Origin: Rhodovastum atsumiense
Lineage (GTDB): Bacteria > Pseudomonadota > Alphaproteobacteria > Acetobacterales > Acetobacteraceae
Direction of reading: 5' to 3'
Length of the DNA: 64,000 bases
Assembly: GCF_937425535.1 (NCBI RefSeq)
Contig: NZ_OW485601.1
Coordinates: forward strand, 5,563,501-5,627,500
This document shows, piece by piece, positions 7,745 to 15,958 of the stretch. The notes beneath the pieces were generated by a model that saw only the letters and a program-made list of their open reading frames with translations, did no database searches and was not told where the DNA came from. Position 1 is the first letter of the stretch. Each line of letters begins with the position of its first letter. A program made the position numbers and the translations under genes.

Positions 7745-10182
7745 GCGATGACCGCGTCCCCCGCCTTGGTACCAAGCGAGCCATGGCCGCCGGCGACCAC
7801 CACCACCAACTGGCGGCCGCTCCTGTCGGCGCGATAGGTCATGGGCGTGGCCTGCCCCCCGGCCGGCAGCCGGTCCTGCCAGAGCTGGCGGCCGCTGGTC
7901 ACGTCATAGGCCCGCACATAATAGTCGAGCGTGGATGTCAGGAAGGCCACTCCGCCGGCGGTCAGGATCGGTCCCCCAAGGCTCGGCACGCCCATTTTGA
8001 ATGGCAGCGGCACCGGCGAGAGGTCACGGACCGTGCCGTTCCGGTGCCGGTAGACGACCTTGCCCGCCCGCAGGTCGATGCCGGCAACGTAGCCCCAGGG
8101 CGGCGCCTGGCAGGGGAAGCCGATCGGCGAGAGGAAGGCATTCAGCTCCACCGCATAGGGCGCCCCGAGATTGGGGTTGGCGCCGCCTTCGGTCGAGCCG
8201 GCGATGTCGGCGCCGCCGGCAGGATGTTGTACATTTTCAGATTGTTGTTGACTGTTCTGCGTACGTGGTATCAGCTTGTCGACGAAAGCCATCGCGTCCG
8301 GATTGGCGAAGGCGATCTGGCGCACCGGATCGACGGCGATGCCGCCCCAGTCGATCACGCCGAAATTGCCGGGATAGACGATCGATCCCTGCTCCGAGGG
8401 CGGCGTGAACATGCCCTCGTAGCGCAGCGACCGGAACCGGATGCGGCAGGCGAGCTGGTCGAACATCGTCGCCCCCCACATGTCGGCTTCCCGGATCGTC
8501 GCGTCCTCGGGCGAGAGCAGGCTCAGGGCCGAGAAAGGCTGGGTCGGCGCGGTGTGGTCGCCCTTGCCCGCGCCCTGCGGGACCGGGCGTTCCTCGACGG
8601 GGATGATTGGCTGGCCGGTGCGCCGGTCGAGCACATAGAGATCGCCCCGCTTGGTCGCCTGCACCAGTGCCGGCACCCGGCCGTTCGGCGTGTCCAGGTC
8701 CAGCAGGCCTGGCTGCGCCGGCACGTCCATGTCCCACAGGTCGTGATGGACGGTCTGGAACACCCAGCGTACCTGCCCGGTGGCGATGTCGAGCGCGGTG
8801 ACCGAGCTGGCGAAGCGTTCCGTGTTGGCGCCACGGTCGCCGCCCCATTGGTCGGGGGTCTGGTTGCCGTACGGGATGTAGACCAGGCCGAGCGACTCGT
8901 CGGCGCTGGAGATGCTCCAGCTATTGGGTGAGTTGCGGACATAGCTCTGGCCCGGCCCGATCGGCGCCGTCTGTTCCGGGTTGCCGCTGTCGAAGTTCCA
9001 GGCCAGTGCGCCGGTGTTGACGTCATAGGCGCGCACCACGCCTGAAGGCTCGTTGGTGGAATAATTGTCGGTGACCTCGCCGGCAATGATGACGAGGTTG
9101 CGGGTGACCACCGGGGGCGAGGTCGAATAGTACTCGCCCTGATGCGCCCCCGGGTCCGGCATGCCGGTCCAGAGACTGACGGTGCCGTTCCGGCCAAAGC
9201 CCGGGCAGGGCCGGCCGGTCGCCGCATCGAGCGCGATCAGGCGGGCGTCCGCAGTGGGCAGGAAGATGCGGCGCGGGCACTCGCCGTTGGGGGGCGCGGG
9301 CGCACCGGCTGTCTGTTCATGGTAGGAAACGCCCCTACATGTCAGATGCTGCAGGTTTTTCCGCTCGTCGATCTTCGGATCGAAGGTCCACTTCTCGCGG
9401 CCGGTCTCCGCGTCGAGGGCGATCGCCCGGTCATGCGGCGTGCAGATATAGACCGTGTCGCCGACCTTGATGGGCGTCAGCTCGTAGGTGGTTTCCTGCG
9501 GGTCGTTGGGGCCGCGGATGTCGCCGGTGTGGTAGGTCCAGGCGACCTGCAGCCGGCCGACATTGTCGGGCGTGATCTGGGCCAGGGGCGAATACTTGTC
9601 GCCACGGCCGGAGCCGCCATAGGCACGCCAGTCGCCGTCCGCCTCGGCGGCGGCATTCGGTGGGGCGGGGGCCGCCTGGGCGGTGGGCAGCGTGCCGGTC
9701 TGGTCGTGCTCGTCGGAGATCATGGCGGCGAGCCCCACCACGGCGGCGATCACCAGGGTGGCGCCGAGCGGTACTCCGGCGCCCCGCCAGGCAGCCGGCG
9801 CACGCGCGCCGGGGGACCGGACAAGGCCTCGCGTGACCCACGGCATCAGCAGATAGAGGCCGATGAGGAAGATGACATCGCCCCGTGGCGCCAGTTGCCA
9901 CCAGTCGAGCCCGATCTCCGCCACCGCCCAGATGACAGTGCCGAGCACCACGATCGCGTAGACCCAGAGCGCCTCCGCCCGGCCGGCGATCAGCAGGCCA
10001 CCGGTCGCGAGGATGCCCAGCCCGGCCAGCACGTAGTACCAGGATCCGCCAAGGGCCACGAGCCAGCCGCCTCCGGCGGTCACGACCGCTCCCAGCAGGG
10101 CGATGACGAGTCCGGAAACCAGCGGCGCTTTCCGCGGTGCTTCGTCCCTTGTCCATTCCGACATGACGACCCGTCTGGGCAT
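7729..10182 (-). CDS. gcd: Membrane-bound PQQ-dependent glucose dehydrogenase
   Basis: 817 residues, matching the roughly 800 of the glucose/quinate/shikimate dehydrogenase family. Five hydrophobic helices in the first 165 residues anchor it in the inner membrane and would pass electrons to ubiquinone. The rest is the periplasmic PQQ beta-propeller, with the family signatures DWRAYGGSGRGDKYSPL, DMWGATMFDQLACRI, FTPPSEQGSIVYPGNFG and the C-terminal VVVAGGHGSLGTKAGDAV. It likely oxidises glucose (or another aldose) to the lactone outside the cytoplasm. The start at 10182 was chosen for its GGGAAG site; ATG 10164 is an alternative. No PQQ synthesis genes are in this window. Confidence 0.9.
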   Translation of the reverse strand: MPRRVVMSEWTRDEAPRKAPLVSGLVIALLGAVVTAGGGWLVALGGSWYYVLAGLGILATGGLLIAGRAEALWVYAIVVLGTVIWAVAEIGLDWWQLAPRGDVIFLIGLYLLMPWVTRGLVRSPGARAPAAWRGAGVPLGATLVIAAVVGLAAMISDEHDQTGTLPTAQAAPAPPNAAAEADGDWRAYGGSGRGDKYSPLAQITPDNVGRLQVAWTYHTGDIRGPNDPQETTYELTPIKVGDTVYICTPHDRAIALDAETGREKWTFDPKIDERKNLQHLTCRGVSYHEQTAGAPAPPNGECPRRIFLPTADARLIALDAATGRPCPGFGRNGTVSLWTGMPDPGAHQGEYYSTSPPVVTRNLVIIAGEVTDNYSTNEPSGVVRAYDVNTGALAWNFDSGNPEQTAPIGPGQSYVRNSPNSWSISSADESLGLVYIPYGNQTPDQWGGDRGANTERFASSVTALDIATGQVRWVFQTVHHDLWDMDVPAQPGLLDLDTPNGRVPALVQATKRGDLYVLDRRTGQPIIPVEERPVPQGAGKGDHTAPTQPFSALSLLSPEDATIREADMWGATMFDQLACRIRFRSLRYEGMFTPPSEQGSIVYPGNFGVIDWGGIAVDPVRQIAFANPDAMAFVDKLIPRTQNSQQQSENVQHPAGGADIAGSTEGGANPNLGAPYAVELNAFLSPIGFPCQAPPWGYVAGIDLRAGKVVYRHRNGTVRDLSPVPLPFKMGVPSLGGPILTAGGVAFLTSTLDYYVRAYDVTSGRQLWQDRLPAGGQATPMTYRADRSGRQLVVVVAGGHGSLGTKAGDAVIAYGLP

Positions 10183-10271
10183 GGCGGTCTTCCCGTGCAG
10201 CAGCGGTTTCCCAACTGCGCCCGGTGCGGATGGTTGCTCTCCGGCGTCGATCACCGTTGGATGCTGTGCTG

Positions 10272-10299
10272 GCAGGCACCGGATCGGCTCCGGGCCTGC
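10272..10299 (-). terminator. Hairpin after epmB
   Basis: Arms GCAGGC-CCGGA and TCCGG-(bulge)-GCCTGC form an 11-bp bulged stem 6 bases beyond the epmB stop codon. There is no T-run, so termination is plausible but not certain. Confidence 0.45.
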
Positions 10300-10304
10300 G
10301 GGCG

Positions 10305-11330
10305 TCACAGCGGGTGCTGCTCGCCCCAGGGGTCGCGCACGGCATCGCCCTCCAGATAACCCGGCCCGATCGGCACCTTGCCGTGCCCGCCAGGGATATC
10401 CAGCACGTAGGTCGGCCAGGCGAGCCCGGTGACGCGCCCGCGCAAGGCCGCAAGCAGGCGCTGTCCCTCCGCGATCGGCACGCGGAAGCGCGCCGTGCCG
10501 GGGGCGGGATCGAGCTGGTGCAGGTAATAGGGCTTCACCCGCGCCCGCAGCATCGCCCGGAACAGCGCCTCCAGCGCCTCCGGCGAGTCGTTGACGCCGC
10601 GCAGCAGCACCGATTGCCCCAGCACCGGCACACCGCGCGCCTGCACCAGCCGCAGCGCCGCGCGCGCCGCGTCGGTGAATTCCCGGGCGTGGTTGGCGTG
10701 CACCACCAGCCAGAGCGGCGTTTCGGTTTCCAGCGCATCGGCCAGTGCCGCGCTCACCCGCGCCGGATCGGCCACCGGCACGCGGCTGTGGATGCGCAGC
10801 ATCTCCACATGCGGGATCGCGGACAGCCGCGCCAGGATGTCCCCCAGCCGCCGCGGCGAGAGCATCAGCGGATCGCCGCCGGAGAGGATCACTTCCCGGA
10901 TCGCCGTGTGGGCGGAGAGCCAGGCATAGGCGGCGTCCAGCTCCGCCTCGGTCAGCAGCCCGCCATCCGGGCCGACATGCTCGCGGCGGAAGCAGAAGCG
11001 GCAATAGACGGGGCAGACCAGCAGCGGCTTCAGCAGCGCCCGGTCGGGATAGCGATGCACGATGCCCTTCACCGGGCTCAGCGCGTCATCGGCGATCGGG
11101 TCGGGATTTTCGTACGGCGCGGCCGCCAGCTCGGACGGGTCGGGCACGAATTGCCGGCCGATCGGGTCGTCCGGCCGTTCGATCAGGGCGCGCATCGTCG
11201 GGGTGATGGCGATGGCATAGCGTCGGGCCACCGCCGTCAGTGCGGGGGGGTCGTCCACGAGCCCGGCCTGGGCCAGGGCGTCGGGGTCGCGCAGCGTGCG
11301 CGCGCGGGAAGGGGGGCTGCCGTCCGGCAT
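10305..11330 (-). CDS. epmB: EF-P beta-lysylation protein (lysine 2,3-aminomutase family)
   Basis: 341 residues of the radical-SAM lysine 2,3-aminomutase family, in the shorter EpmB size class rather than the about 415 residues of catabolic aminomutases. The [4Fe-4S]/SAM motif C-x3-C-x2-C is at 106-113 (CPVYCRFC). The protein converts (S)-alpha-lysine to (R)-beta-lysine for attachment to EF-P. The assignment rests on size and on the divergent epmA, whose start is only 27 bases away, so the two genes share a very short bidirectional control region. Substrate preference is inferred. Confidence 0.9.
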   Translation of the reverse strand: MPDGSPPSRARTLRDPDALAQAGLVDDPPALTAVARRYAIAITPTMRALIERPDDPIGRQFVPDPSELAAAPYENPDPIADDALSPVKGIVHRYPDRALLKPLLVCPVYCRFCFRREHVGPDGGLLTEAELDAAYAWLSAHTAIREVILSGGDPLMLSPRRLGDILARLSAIPHVEMLRIHSRVPVADPARVSAALADALETETPLWLVVHANHAREFTDAARAALRLVQARGVPVLGQSVLLRGVNDSPEALEALFRAMLRARVKPYYLHQLDPAPGTARFRVPIAEGQRLLAALRGRVTGLAWPTYVLDIPGGHGKVPIGPGYLEGDAVRDPWGEQHPL

Positions 11331-11357
11331 GGCCGTGGCTGTAGTGTGCGCGGCGAC

Positions 11358-12353
11358 ATGCCGCAACCATCCTGGCACCCCGAGTCGCTTGCCGCACGCC
11401 TGCCTTTCCTGCACCGCAGGGCAAGGTTGGCCGCCGCCGTGCGCGCCTTCTTCACCGCGCGCGGCTATCTGGAAGTGGAAACGCCCTATGCCGTGACCGC
11501 CCCGGGCGAGGAGGTCCACCTCGCGCCCTTCGCCACCGAGCGCATCGCCCCCGATGGCACGCGCGAGCGGCTGTTCCTGCACACCAGCCCCGAATTCGCG
11601 ATGAAGAAGCTGCTGGTGGGCGGCGCGGGGCCGATCTTCCAGCTCGCCCGGGTCTGGCGCAACGGCGAGGGCAGCGACCTGCATGCGCCCGAGTTCACCA
11701 TGCTCGAATGGTACCGTCCCGGCGCCGGCATGGACGCGCTGATCGCCGAGACGCACGACTTGCTGCGCGCGGTGCTGCCGCCGGTGGTGGAATGCCTTGG
11801 TGTGCGCACGACGATCGGGACCATCGAGCGGCTGACCGTGGCGGAGGCCTTCGCCCGCCATGTCAGCGCCGATGTGCTGGCCACCGCGGGGGACGCGCCG
11901 GCGCTGGCGGCGCAGGCCGGGGTCGCCCTGCGCCCCGGCGAGGACTGGGAAGACCTGTTCTTCCGCCTGTTGCTCGAACGCATCGAGCCGCGTCTCGGTC
12001 GCGACCGCCCGACTTTCCTGACGCATTGGCCGGCGGCGCAGGCGGCGCTGGCGCGGCGCGATCCGGCGGATCCGCGCGTCGCCGAACGATTCGAGCTGTT
12101 CGTCTGCGGCATCGAGCTGGCCAATGCCTTCGTCGAATTGACGGACGCCGACGAGCAGCGGGCGCGTTTCGAGACCGACCGGCAGCGGCGGGCGGCGCTG
12201 TACGGCGATGTCGGGTGGCCGATGGACGAGGCCTTCCTGGGCGCGCTGGCGCATGGCCTGCCCTCTTGCGCGGGAATCGCGCTGGGCTTCGACCGGCTGG
12301 CCATGATTGCATCGGGCGCAGCCCGGATCGGGCAGGTGTCGTGGCTGCCGTGA
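11358..12353 (+). CDS. epmA: EF-P--(R)-beta-lysine ligase (GenX/PoxA)
   Basis: 331 residues, close to the 325 of E. coli EpmA. It is a truncated class II lysyl-tRNA synthetase paralogue lacking the anticodon-binding domain: it begins directly in the catalytic core (YLEVETPY), has motif 2 in the run VWRNGEGSDLHAPEFTMLEW and motif 3 in GIALGFDRLAMI. It activates beta-lysine with ATP and attaches it to the EF-P lysine. It is divergent from epmB and in the same neighbourhood as efp. A small lipoprotein gene follows 31 bases later and may be cotranscribed. Confidence 0.92.
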   Translation: MPQPSWHPESLAARLPFLHRRARLAAAVRAFFTARGYLEVETPYAVTAPGEEVHLAPFATERIAPDGTRERLFLHTSPEFAMKKLLVGGAGPIFQLARVWRNGEGSDLHAPEFTMLEWYRPGAGMDALIAETHDLLRAVLPPVVECLGVRTTIGTIERLTVAEAFARHVSADVLATAGDAPALAAQAGVALRPGEDWEDLFFRLLLERIEPRLGRDRPTFLTHWPAAQAALARRDPADPRVAERFELFVCGIELANAFVELTDADEQRARFETDRQRRAALYGDVGWPMDEAFLGALAHGLPSCAGIALGFDRLAMIASGAARIGQVSWLP

Positions 12354-12384
12354 CCGGCCGGGTCGGCCAGGGAAGGAGAATCCG

Positions 12385-12750
12385 ATGCGTCGCGCCGGCT
12401 GTGTCGTTCTGATCCTGGCGCTGCTGGGGGGCTGCGTCGATCGCCTGGCGGAGCGGCAGGCCTTCCTGGCCAGCCTCATCGGCAAGACCGAGCCGGAGCT
12501 GGTGCAGGTAATCGGGGTGCCGACCCGCGCCATCGACACCGGCGGGCAGCGTTTCCTGGCCTATACCGAGACCCGGCTGGATGTCATCCCCGGCCCTGGC
12601 CCCATACCTTGGGGGAGGCCCGGCTGGTACGGCCCCTGGGGCTATGGCGGGTTCCCGACCGAAATCGTGGCGCGCGTCTGCGAAACGACCTTCGAGATCG
12701 TCGATGGCCGGGTGCGCAGCTACCAGCTCCGCGGCAACGCCTGCGGCTGA
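12385..12750 (+). CDS. Small lipoprotein with BamE/SmpA-like region
   Basis: 121 residues. A lipobox (LALLGG-C17) follows a short hydrophobic signal, so Cys17 should be acylated. The middle (IGKTEPELVQVIGVPTRA, then an aromatic FLAYTETR) resembles the repeat seen in SmpA/BamE-like outer-membrane lipoproteins, where a G-x-P turn follows a short helix; the similarity is weak and the function is unknown. A strong GGAAGGAG site at 12371 fixes the ATG at 12385. It lies just downstream of epmA on the same strand. Confidence 0.75.
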   Translation: MRRAGCVVLILALLGGCVDRLAERQAFLASLIGKTEPELVQVIGVPTRAIDTGGQRFLAYTETRLDVIPGPGPIPWGRPGWYGPWGYGGFPTEIVARVCETTFEIVDGRVRSYQLRGNACG

Positions 12751-12792
12751 CTCGTTTCGCCAGCGGAAAACGCCCGGCCGGAAATATCGGTG

Positions 12793-12844
12793 CCGGAATG
12801 GCGAAGCGCGCCGATCGTGTCCGATCGACGCGCTTCGTTTCCGG
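12793..12844. terminator. Bidirectional terminator between lipoprotein gene and pal
   Basis: A 15-bp stem (12803-12817 with 12822-12836, one mismatch, loop TGTC) is enclosed by an outer CCGGAA/TTCCGG pair. It lies between two convergent genes and can serve both. Confidence 0.75.
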
Positions 12845-12861
12845 CGATAGCCGCCGTTGCG

Positions 12862-13383
12862 TCAGTGAGTCGAGGCGATCGCGTTGCGGTTCTGCGCCCA
12901 GGCATCCGGGGTCGAGCCGAGCGCCACCGGGCGGTCCTTGCCGTAGCTGATCGTGCTCAGCCGGCTGGCCTGCACGCCATGGGAGACCAGGAAGTCGCGC
13001 GCGGCGATGGCGCGGCGCTGGCCGAGGGCGAGGTTGTATTCCTGGGTGCCGCGTTCATCGCAGTTGCCGGCGATCTGCACGGCGACACGCGGATTCTGCT
13101 GCAGCCAGGCGGCCTGGCGCGACAGGACCGCCTGGGCCTCCGAGTTGAGCGTGGAGCGGTCGGTATCGAACAGCACGCGGTCAGGCACGCCCTCGGCGAG
13201 CGCGCCGGCGCCACCCGGGCCGTTCAGGGACGAGCTGCCGACGCCCGTGCTGCCGTAGCCTCCGAGCGGCCCACCGTTGCCGGCGGTGCTGGCGCCGCTG
13301 CCGGCGCTGTTGCCGGTGTCGCTACCGGAAGTGCACGCCGCGAGCATGGCGGTGGCGGCAAGAACAAGCCAGATACGACGCAT
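12862..13383 (-). CDS. pal: Peptidoglycan-associated lipoprotein Pal
   Basis: 173 residues. Signal and lipobox (AAC17) are followed by a Gly/Ser-rich linker to about residue 60 and an OmpA-type domain with the Pal signatures GNCDERGTQEYNLALGQRRA and TISYGKDRPVA. Pal links the outer membrane to peptidoglycan and is part of the Tol-Pal system used in outer-membrane constriction. A GGAG site lies 5 bases before the ATG. tolQRAB are not adjacent here, although pal normally follows tolB, so this copy has been separated or a second locus exists outside the window. Confidence 0.93.
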   Translation of the reverse strand: MRRIWLVLAATAMLAACTSGSDTGNSAGSGASTAGNGGPLGGYGSTGVGSSSLNGPGGAGALAEGVPDRVLFDTDRSTLNSEAQAVLSRQAAWLQQNPRVAVQIAGNCDERGTQEYNLALGQRRAIAARDFLVSHGVQASRLSTISYGKDRPVALGSTPDAWAQNRNAIASTH

Positions 13384-13548
13384 GGAAACTCCACGACGAG
13401 GATGCGGAACGGCTCAGCACTGACATTCCCGGGAGCGCGTCGCAACCGAAACTGTGTTGCGTTGCCGCACCGGGCTGCCGTGCCGCGGGCGCAGAGCCGG
13501 CGCAAGCATCGGATGGCGACGCGCCCGGGGCCGCGCCATTCTGGCGGC

Positions 13549-14598
13549 ATGAGCACCATCGATGACGCCCGCTGGGACCTGGTCCGCCGCCGCGAGACGG
13601 CGCCGGATTTCCTGTACGCCGTCACCACCATGGGGATCTATTGCCGGCCCGGCTGCCCGAGTCCGCGGCCGCGGCGCGAGCACGTGCGCTTCTTCGCCGA
13701 CGTGCCCGCCGCCGAGGCCGCCGGCTTCCGCCCCTGCCGCCGCTGCGATCCCAAAGGCGAGCGCGCCGCGCTGGCGCAGGCGGTGGTGCGCGACGCCTGC
13801 GCCTTCATGGAGACGGCGGACACCATGCCCTCGCTCGAGCGACTCGCGACGCGCGCCGGGTATTCCCGCTTCCACTTCCTGCGCCTCTTCAAGGAGCACA
13901 CCGGGCTGACGCCGCGCAGCTATGCCGAGGGCGTGCGGGCCCGGCGCCTGCAGGCGGCGCTGGGCGAGGGGGCCCGGGTCGCCGACGCCGTGGCGGAGGC
14001 CGGATTCGGCTCCGAGTCGCGGGTCTACGAGGATCCGGGCCGGTTGCTGGGCATGACTCCGGGGGCGGCCCGCCGTGGCGGCGCGGGCGAGACGATCCGC
14101 ACCGCCTTCGCCGACTGCCCGTTCGGGCGGCTGCTGGTCGGGGCCACGGACCGCGGCGTGTGTTTCCTGGGATTCGCCGAGCCGGACGAGGCGCTGATGG
14201 GCGACCTGCGCCGGCGCTTCCCGCGGGCGCGGGTGGTGGCCGACGACGCGGGGCTGGCGACCACCCTGCGGGCGGTGCTGGACTTCCTGGACGAGCCGCG
14301 GGCGGCCCTCGACCTGCCGCTCGACCTGCGTGGCACCGCCTTCCAGGTCCGTGTCTGGGAGGCGTTGCGGCGCATTCCGCCCGGGCAGACCCGCAGCTAT
14401 TCCGAAATCGCCGCGATGGCGGGGGCGCCGGCGGCGGTACGGGCGGTGGCCCGGTCCTGCGCGGTCAATCCGGTGTCGCTGGCCGTGCCCTGCCATCGCG
14501 CGATCGGGGCGGATGGGGCGCTGACCGGCTATCGCTGGGGCATTCCGCGCAAGCGGGCCCTGCTGGCCAGGGAACGTGACCTGGCCGGCAAAAGCTGA
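13549..14598 (+). CDS. ada: Ada: methylphosphotriester-activated regulator and O6-alkylguanine-DNA alkyltransferase
   Basis: 349 residues with the full three-part Ada layout. The zinc domain holds C32, C36, C63 and C66; C32 corresponds to the methyl-accepting cysteine 38 of E. coli Ada. An AraC-type helix-turn-helix region covers about 75-175, and the C-terminal alkyltransferase carries the active-site motif PCHR with C315. It repairs O6-methylguanine and methylphosphotriesters and, once methylated, should activate its own and other repair genes. No partner alkB or alkA gene adjoins it. Two strong hairpins follow the stop. Confidence 0.95.
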   Translation: MSTIDDARWDLVRRRETAPDFLYAVTTMGIYCRPGCPSPRPRREHVRFFADVPAAEAAGFRPCRRCDPKGERAALAQAVVRDACAFMETADTMPSLERLATRAGYSRFHFLRLFKEHTGLTPRSYAEGVRARRLQAALGEGARVADAVAEAGFGSESRVYEDPGRLLGMTPGAARRGGAGETIRTAFADCPFGRLLVGATDRGVCFLGFAEPDEALMGDLRRRFPRARVVADDAGLATTLRAVLDFLDEPRAALDLPLDLRGTAFQVRVWEALRRIPPGQTRSYSEIAAMAGAPAAVRAVARSCAVNPVSLAVPCHRAIGADGALTGYRWGIPRKRALLARERDLAGKS

Positions 14599-14599
14599 A

Positions 14600-14628
14600 C
14601 ACCCGGATTCCTCTCCGGAATCCGGGTG
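14600..14628. terminator. Hairpin after ada
   Basis: A perfect 12-bp stem (CACCCGGATTCC with GGAATCCGGGTG) with a 5-base loop begins right after the ada stop codon. Confidence 0.7.
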
Positions 14629-14644
14629 GCCATTGAGACAGCAC

Positions 14645-14682
14645 GCCCTTGTGCCGGGGCACCGATGCCCCGGCACAAGGGC
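14645..14682. terminator. Strong bidirectional terminator hairpin
   Basis: A perfect 17-bp stem (left arm GCCCTTGTGCCGGGGCA, loop CCGA) sits between convergent ada and the HisKA-like gene. Together with the hairpin at 14600-14628 it gives a double terminator. Confidence 0.8.
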
Positions 14683-14690
14683 ATGGCCGG

Positions 14691-14942
14691 TCAGGCCAGC
14701 GGCTTGTCGGCGGGCTTGGACGGCACGACGTCGCGGGTTTCCGCCAGCATGTCCATCACCCGCTCGATCGCCCGCACGACGACATCGCCGGAACGCTTGA
14801 CGCGCGGCTCGGCATTGGTGCGCAGCACGTCGGCCGCCAGCATCGCCGGCGCCAGCGCCGAGCGGACATCATGGCGTATGGTCGACATCAGCTTCTCGAG
14901 TTGCGCGATTCTTGCCTGCAGCTCTTCGGTCGACTGGTCCAT
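14691..14942 (-). CDS. Orphan HisKA-like phosphoacceptor protein
   Basis: 83 residues from the ATG at 14942, which has a GAAGG site 8 bases upstream. A predicted coiled-coil start (about 5-20) leads into STIRHDVRSALAPAMLAADVL, which resembles the H-box helix of histidine-kinase dimerisation domains, with H24 followed by D25 and R27; a second helix (RAIERVMDMLAETRD) would complete the hairpin. There is no ATPase domain, membrane segment or receiver domain. It could be a phosphotransfer relay or a dimerisation decoy for separate kinases; the function is not established. It lies between ada and an FNT channel gene. Confidence 0.65.
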   Translation of the reverse strand: MDQSTEELQARIAQLEKLMSTIRHDVRSALAPAMLAADVLRTNAEPRVKRSGDVVVRAIERVMDMLAETRDVVPSKPADKPLA

Positions 14943-15058
14943 CCACAATGCCTTCAGCATAATGCCCAGGCCGGAAAGCTGGCACGGGACGCGCAGAAGG
15001 CAAAGCGCGTACACATCCGGGGGTTGCGCCGGCCGGCTTCCCCCCCGTCATGTTGCCG

Positions 15059-15913
15059 TCACGTCACCCGTCGGGCGGCGCGGGGCTCCCCCAGCTCGCC
15101 CGCGACGGGCGCGTGGTTCAACAAGGCCGCCAGGGCGGTGCCGCCGAAGGCATTGCCGAGAAAGGTGGGCAACAGGAAACGCAGCAGATAGTCGCCCACG
15201 CCGGCATGGCCCGCGGCCACACCGAAGGCGGCCTCCACCGAGCCCGCGATGATATGGGGAAACTGGCAGACGGCAATGACATACGTGAGCAGGATGATGA
15301 TGATCGGGCGCGCCGTGCCGGCCGCCGGCAGCAGCCAGACCATCAGCCCGATCAGCCAGCCCGCCGAACCGGCGCGGACCACTACCTGCCAGAAGGGATG
15401 GCGCATGGTCTCGGCCGACAGCGCGGCCATGGCGGCGGTGGCGTCCGGGGCAAACACGCCCGGTATCGCCGCCATCGTGGCGAAAAGCATCGTGCCGACC
15501 AGGTTTGCCGCCAGCACGATGCCCCAGACCCGCAGCGTTCCCAGCGCCATCCCCAGGCTGGGCCGGGTCAGGGCGGGAATCAGCGCGGTCAGGGTGGTTT
15601 CGGTGAATAATTGCTGGCGGCCAAGGATCACGATCAGGAAACCGATCGAGTAGCCGAAGCCGGCCACCAGGCGCTGCCACGGCGCCTCCGGCAGGGCGGC
15701 TTGCAGATGGGCCTGGGCCACCATCGAGAAGCCGATCGACAGCCCGGCCGCGAGTCCCGACCAGGCCAGCCCGGCAAAGGAGCGGGCGAGCTCGATCTCG
15801 CCCTGCTCACGCACGATTTCGTGGATGACCAGCGGCCCCGGCGGTGCCCGCTCGGCGGCCTGCCGTTGCTGCTGTTCGTCCAGATGCGGGGAGTGTGCGC
15901 CTGCCTGTCTCAC
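15059..15913 (-). CDS. Formate/nitrite transporter (FNT) family channel
   Basis: 284 residues with a charged N-terminus and six hydrophobic segments, as expected for the pentameric FNT channels that move formate, nitrite or hydrosulfide. The run GRQQLFTETTL at about 98-108 is typical of the YfdC-like branch, and the region after the fifth helix has the paired asparagine-containing loops near FLGNAFGG. The substrate is not predictable from this branch. The start is GTG at 15913 without a strong ribosome site. It lies 45 bases downstream of pyruvate kinase on the same strand and may be cotranscribed. Confidence 0.82.
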   Translation of the reverse strand: MRQAGAHSPHLDEQQQRQAAERAPPGPLVIHEIVREQGEIELARSFAGLAWSGLAAGLSIGFSMVAQAHLQAALPEAPWQRLVAGFGYSIGFLIVILGRQQLFTETTLTALIPALTRPSLGMALGTLRVWGIVLAANLVGTMLFATMAAIPGVFAPDATAAMAALSAETMRHPFWQVVVRAGSAGWLIGLMVWLLPAAGTARPIIIILLTYVIAVCQFPHIIAGSVEAAFGVAAGHAGVGDYLLRFLLPTFLGNAFGGTALAALLNHAPVAGELGEPRAARRVT

Positions 15914-15958
15914 CCGGCCGCAACGCGACCGCGGCGAGACAGGTTGCGTGCCGCCATC

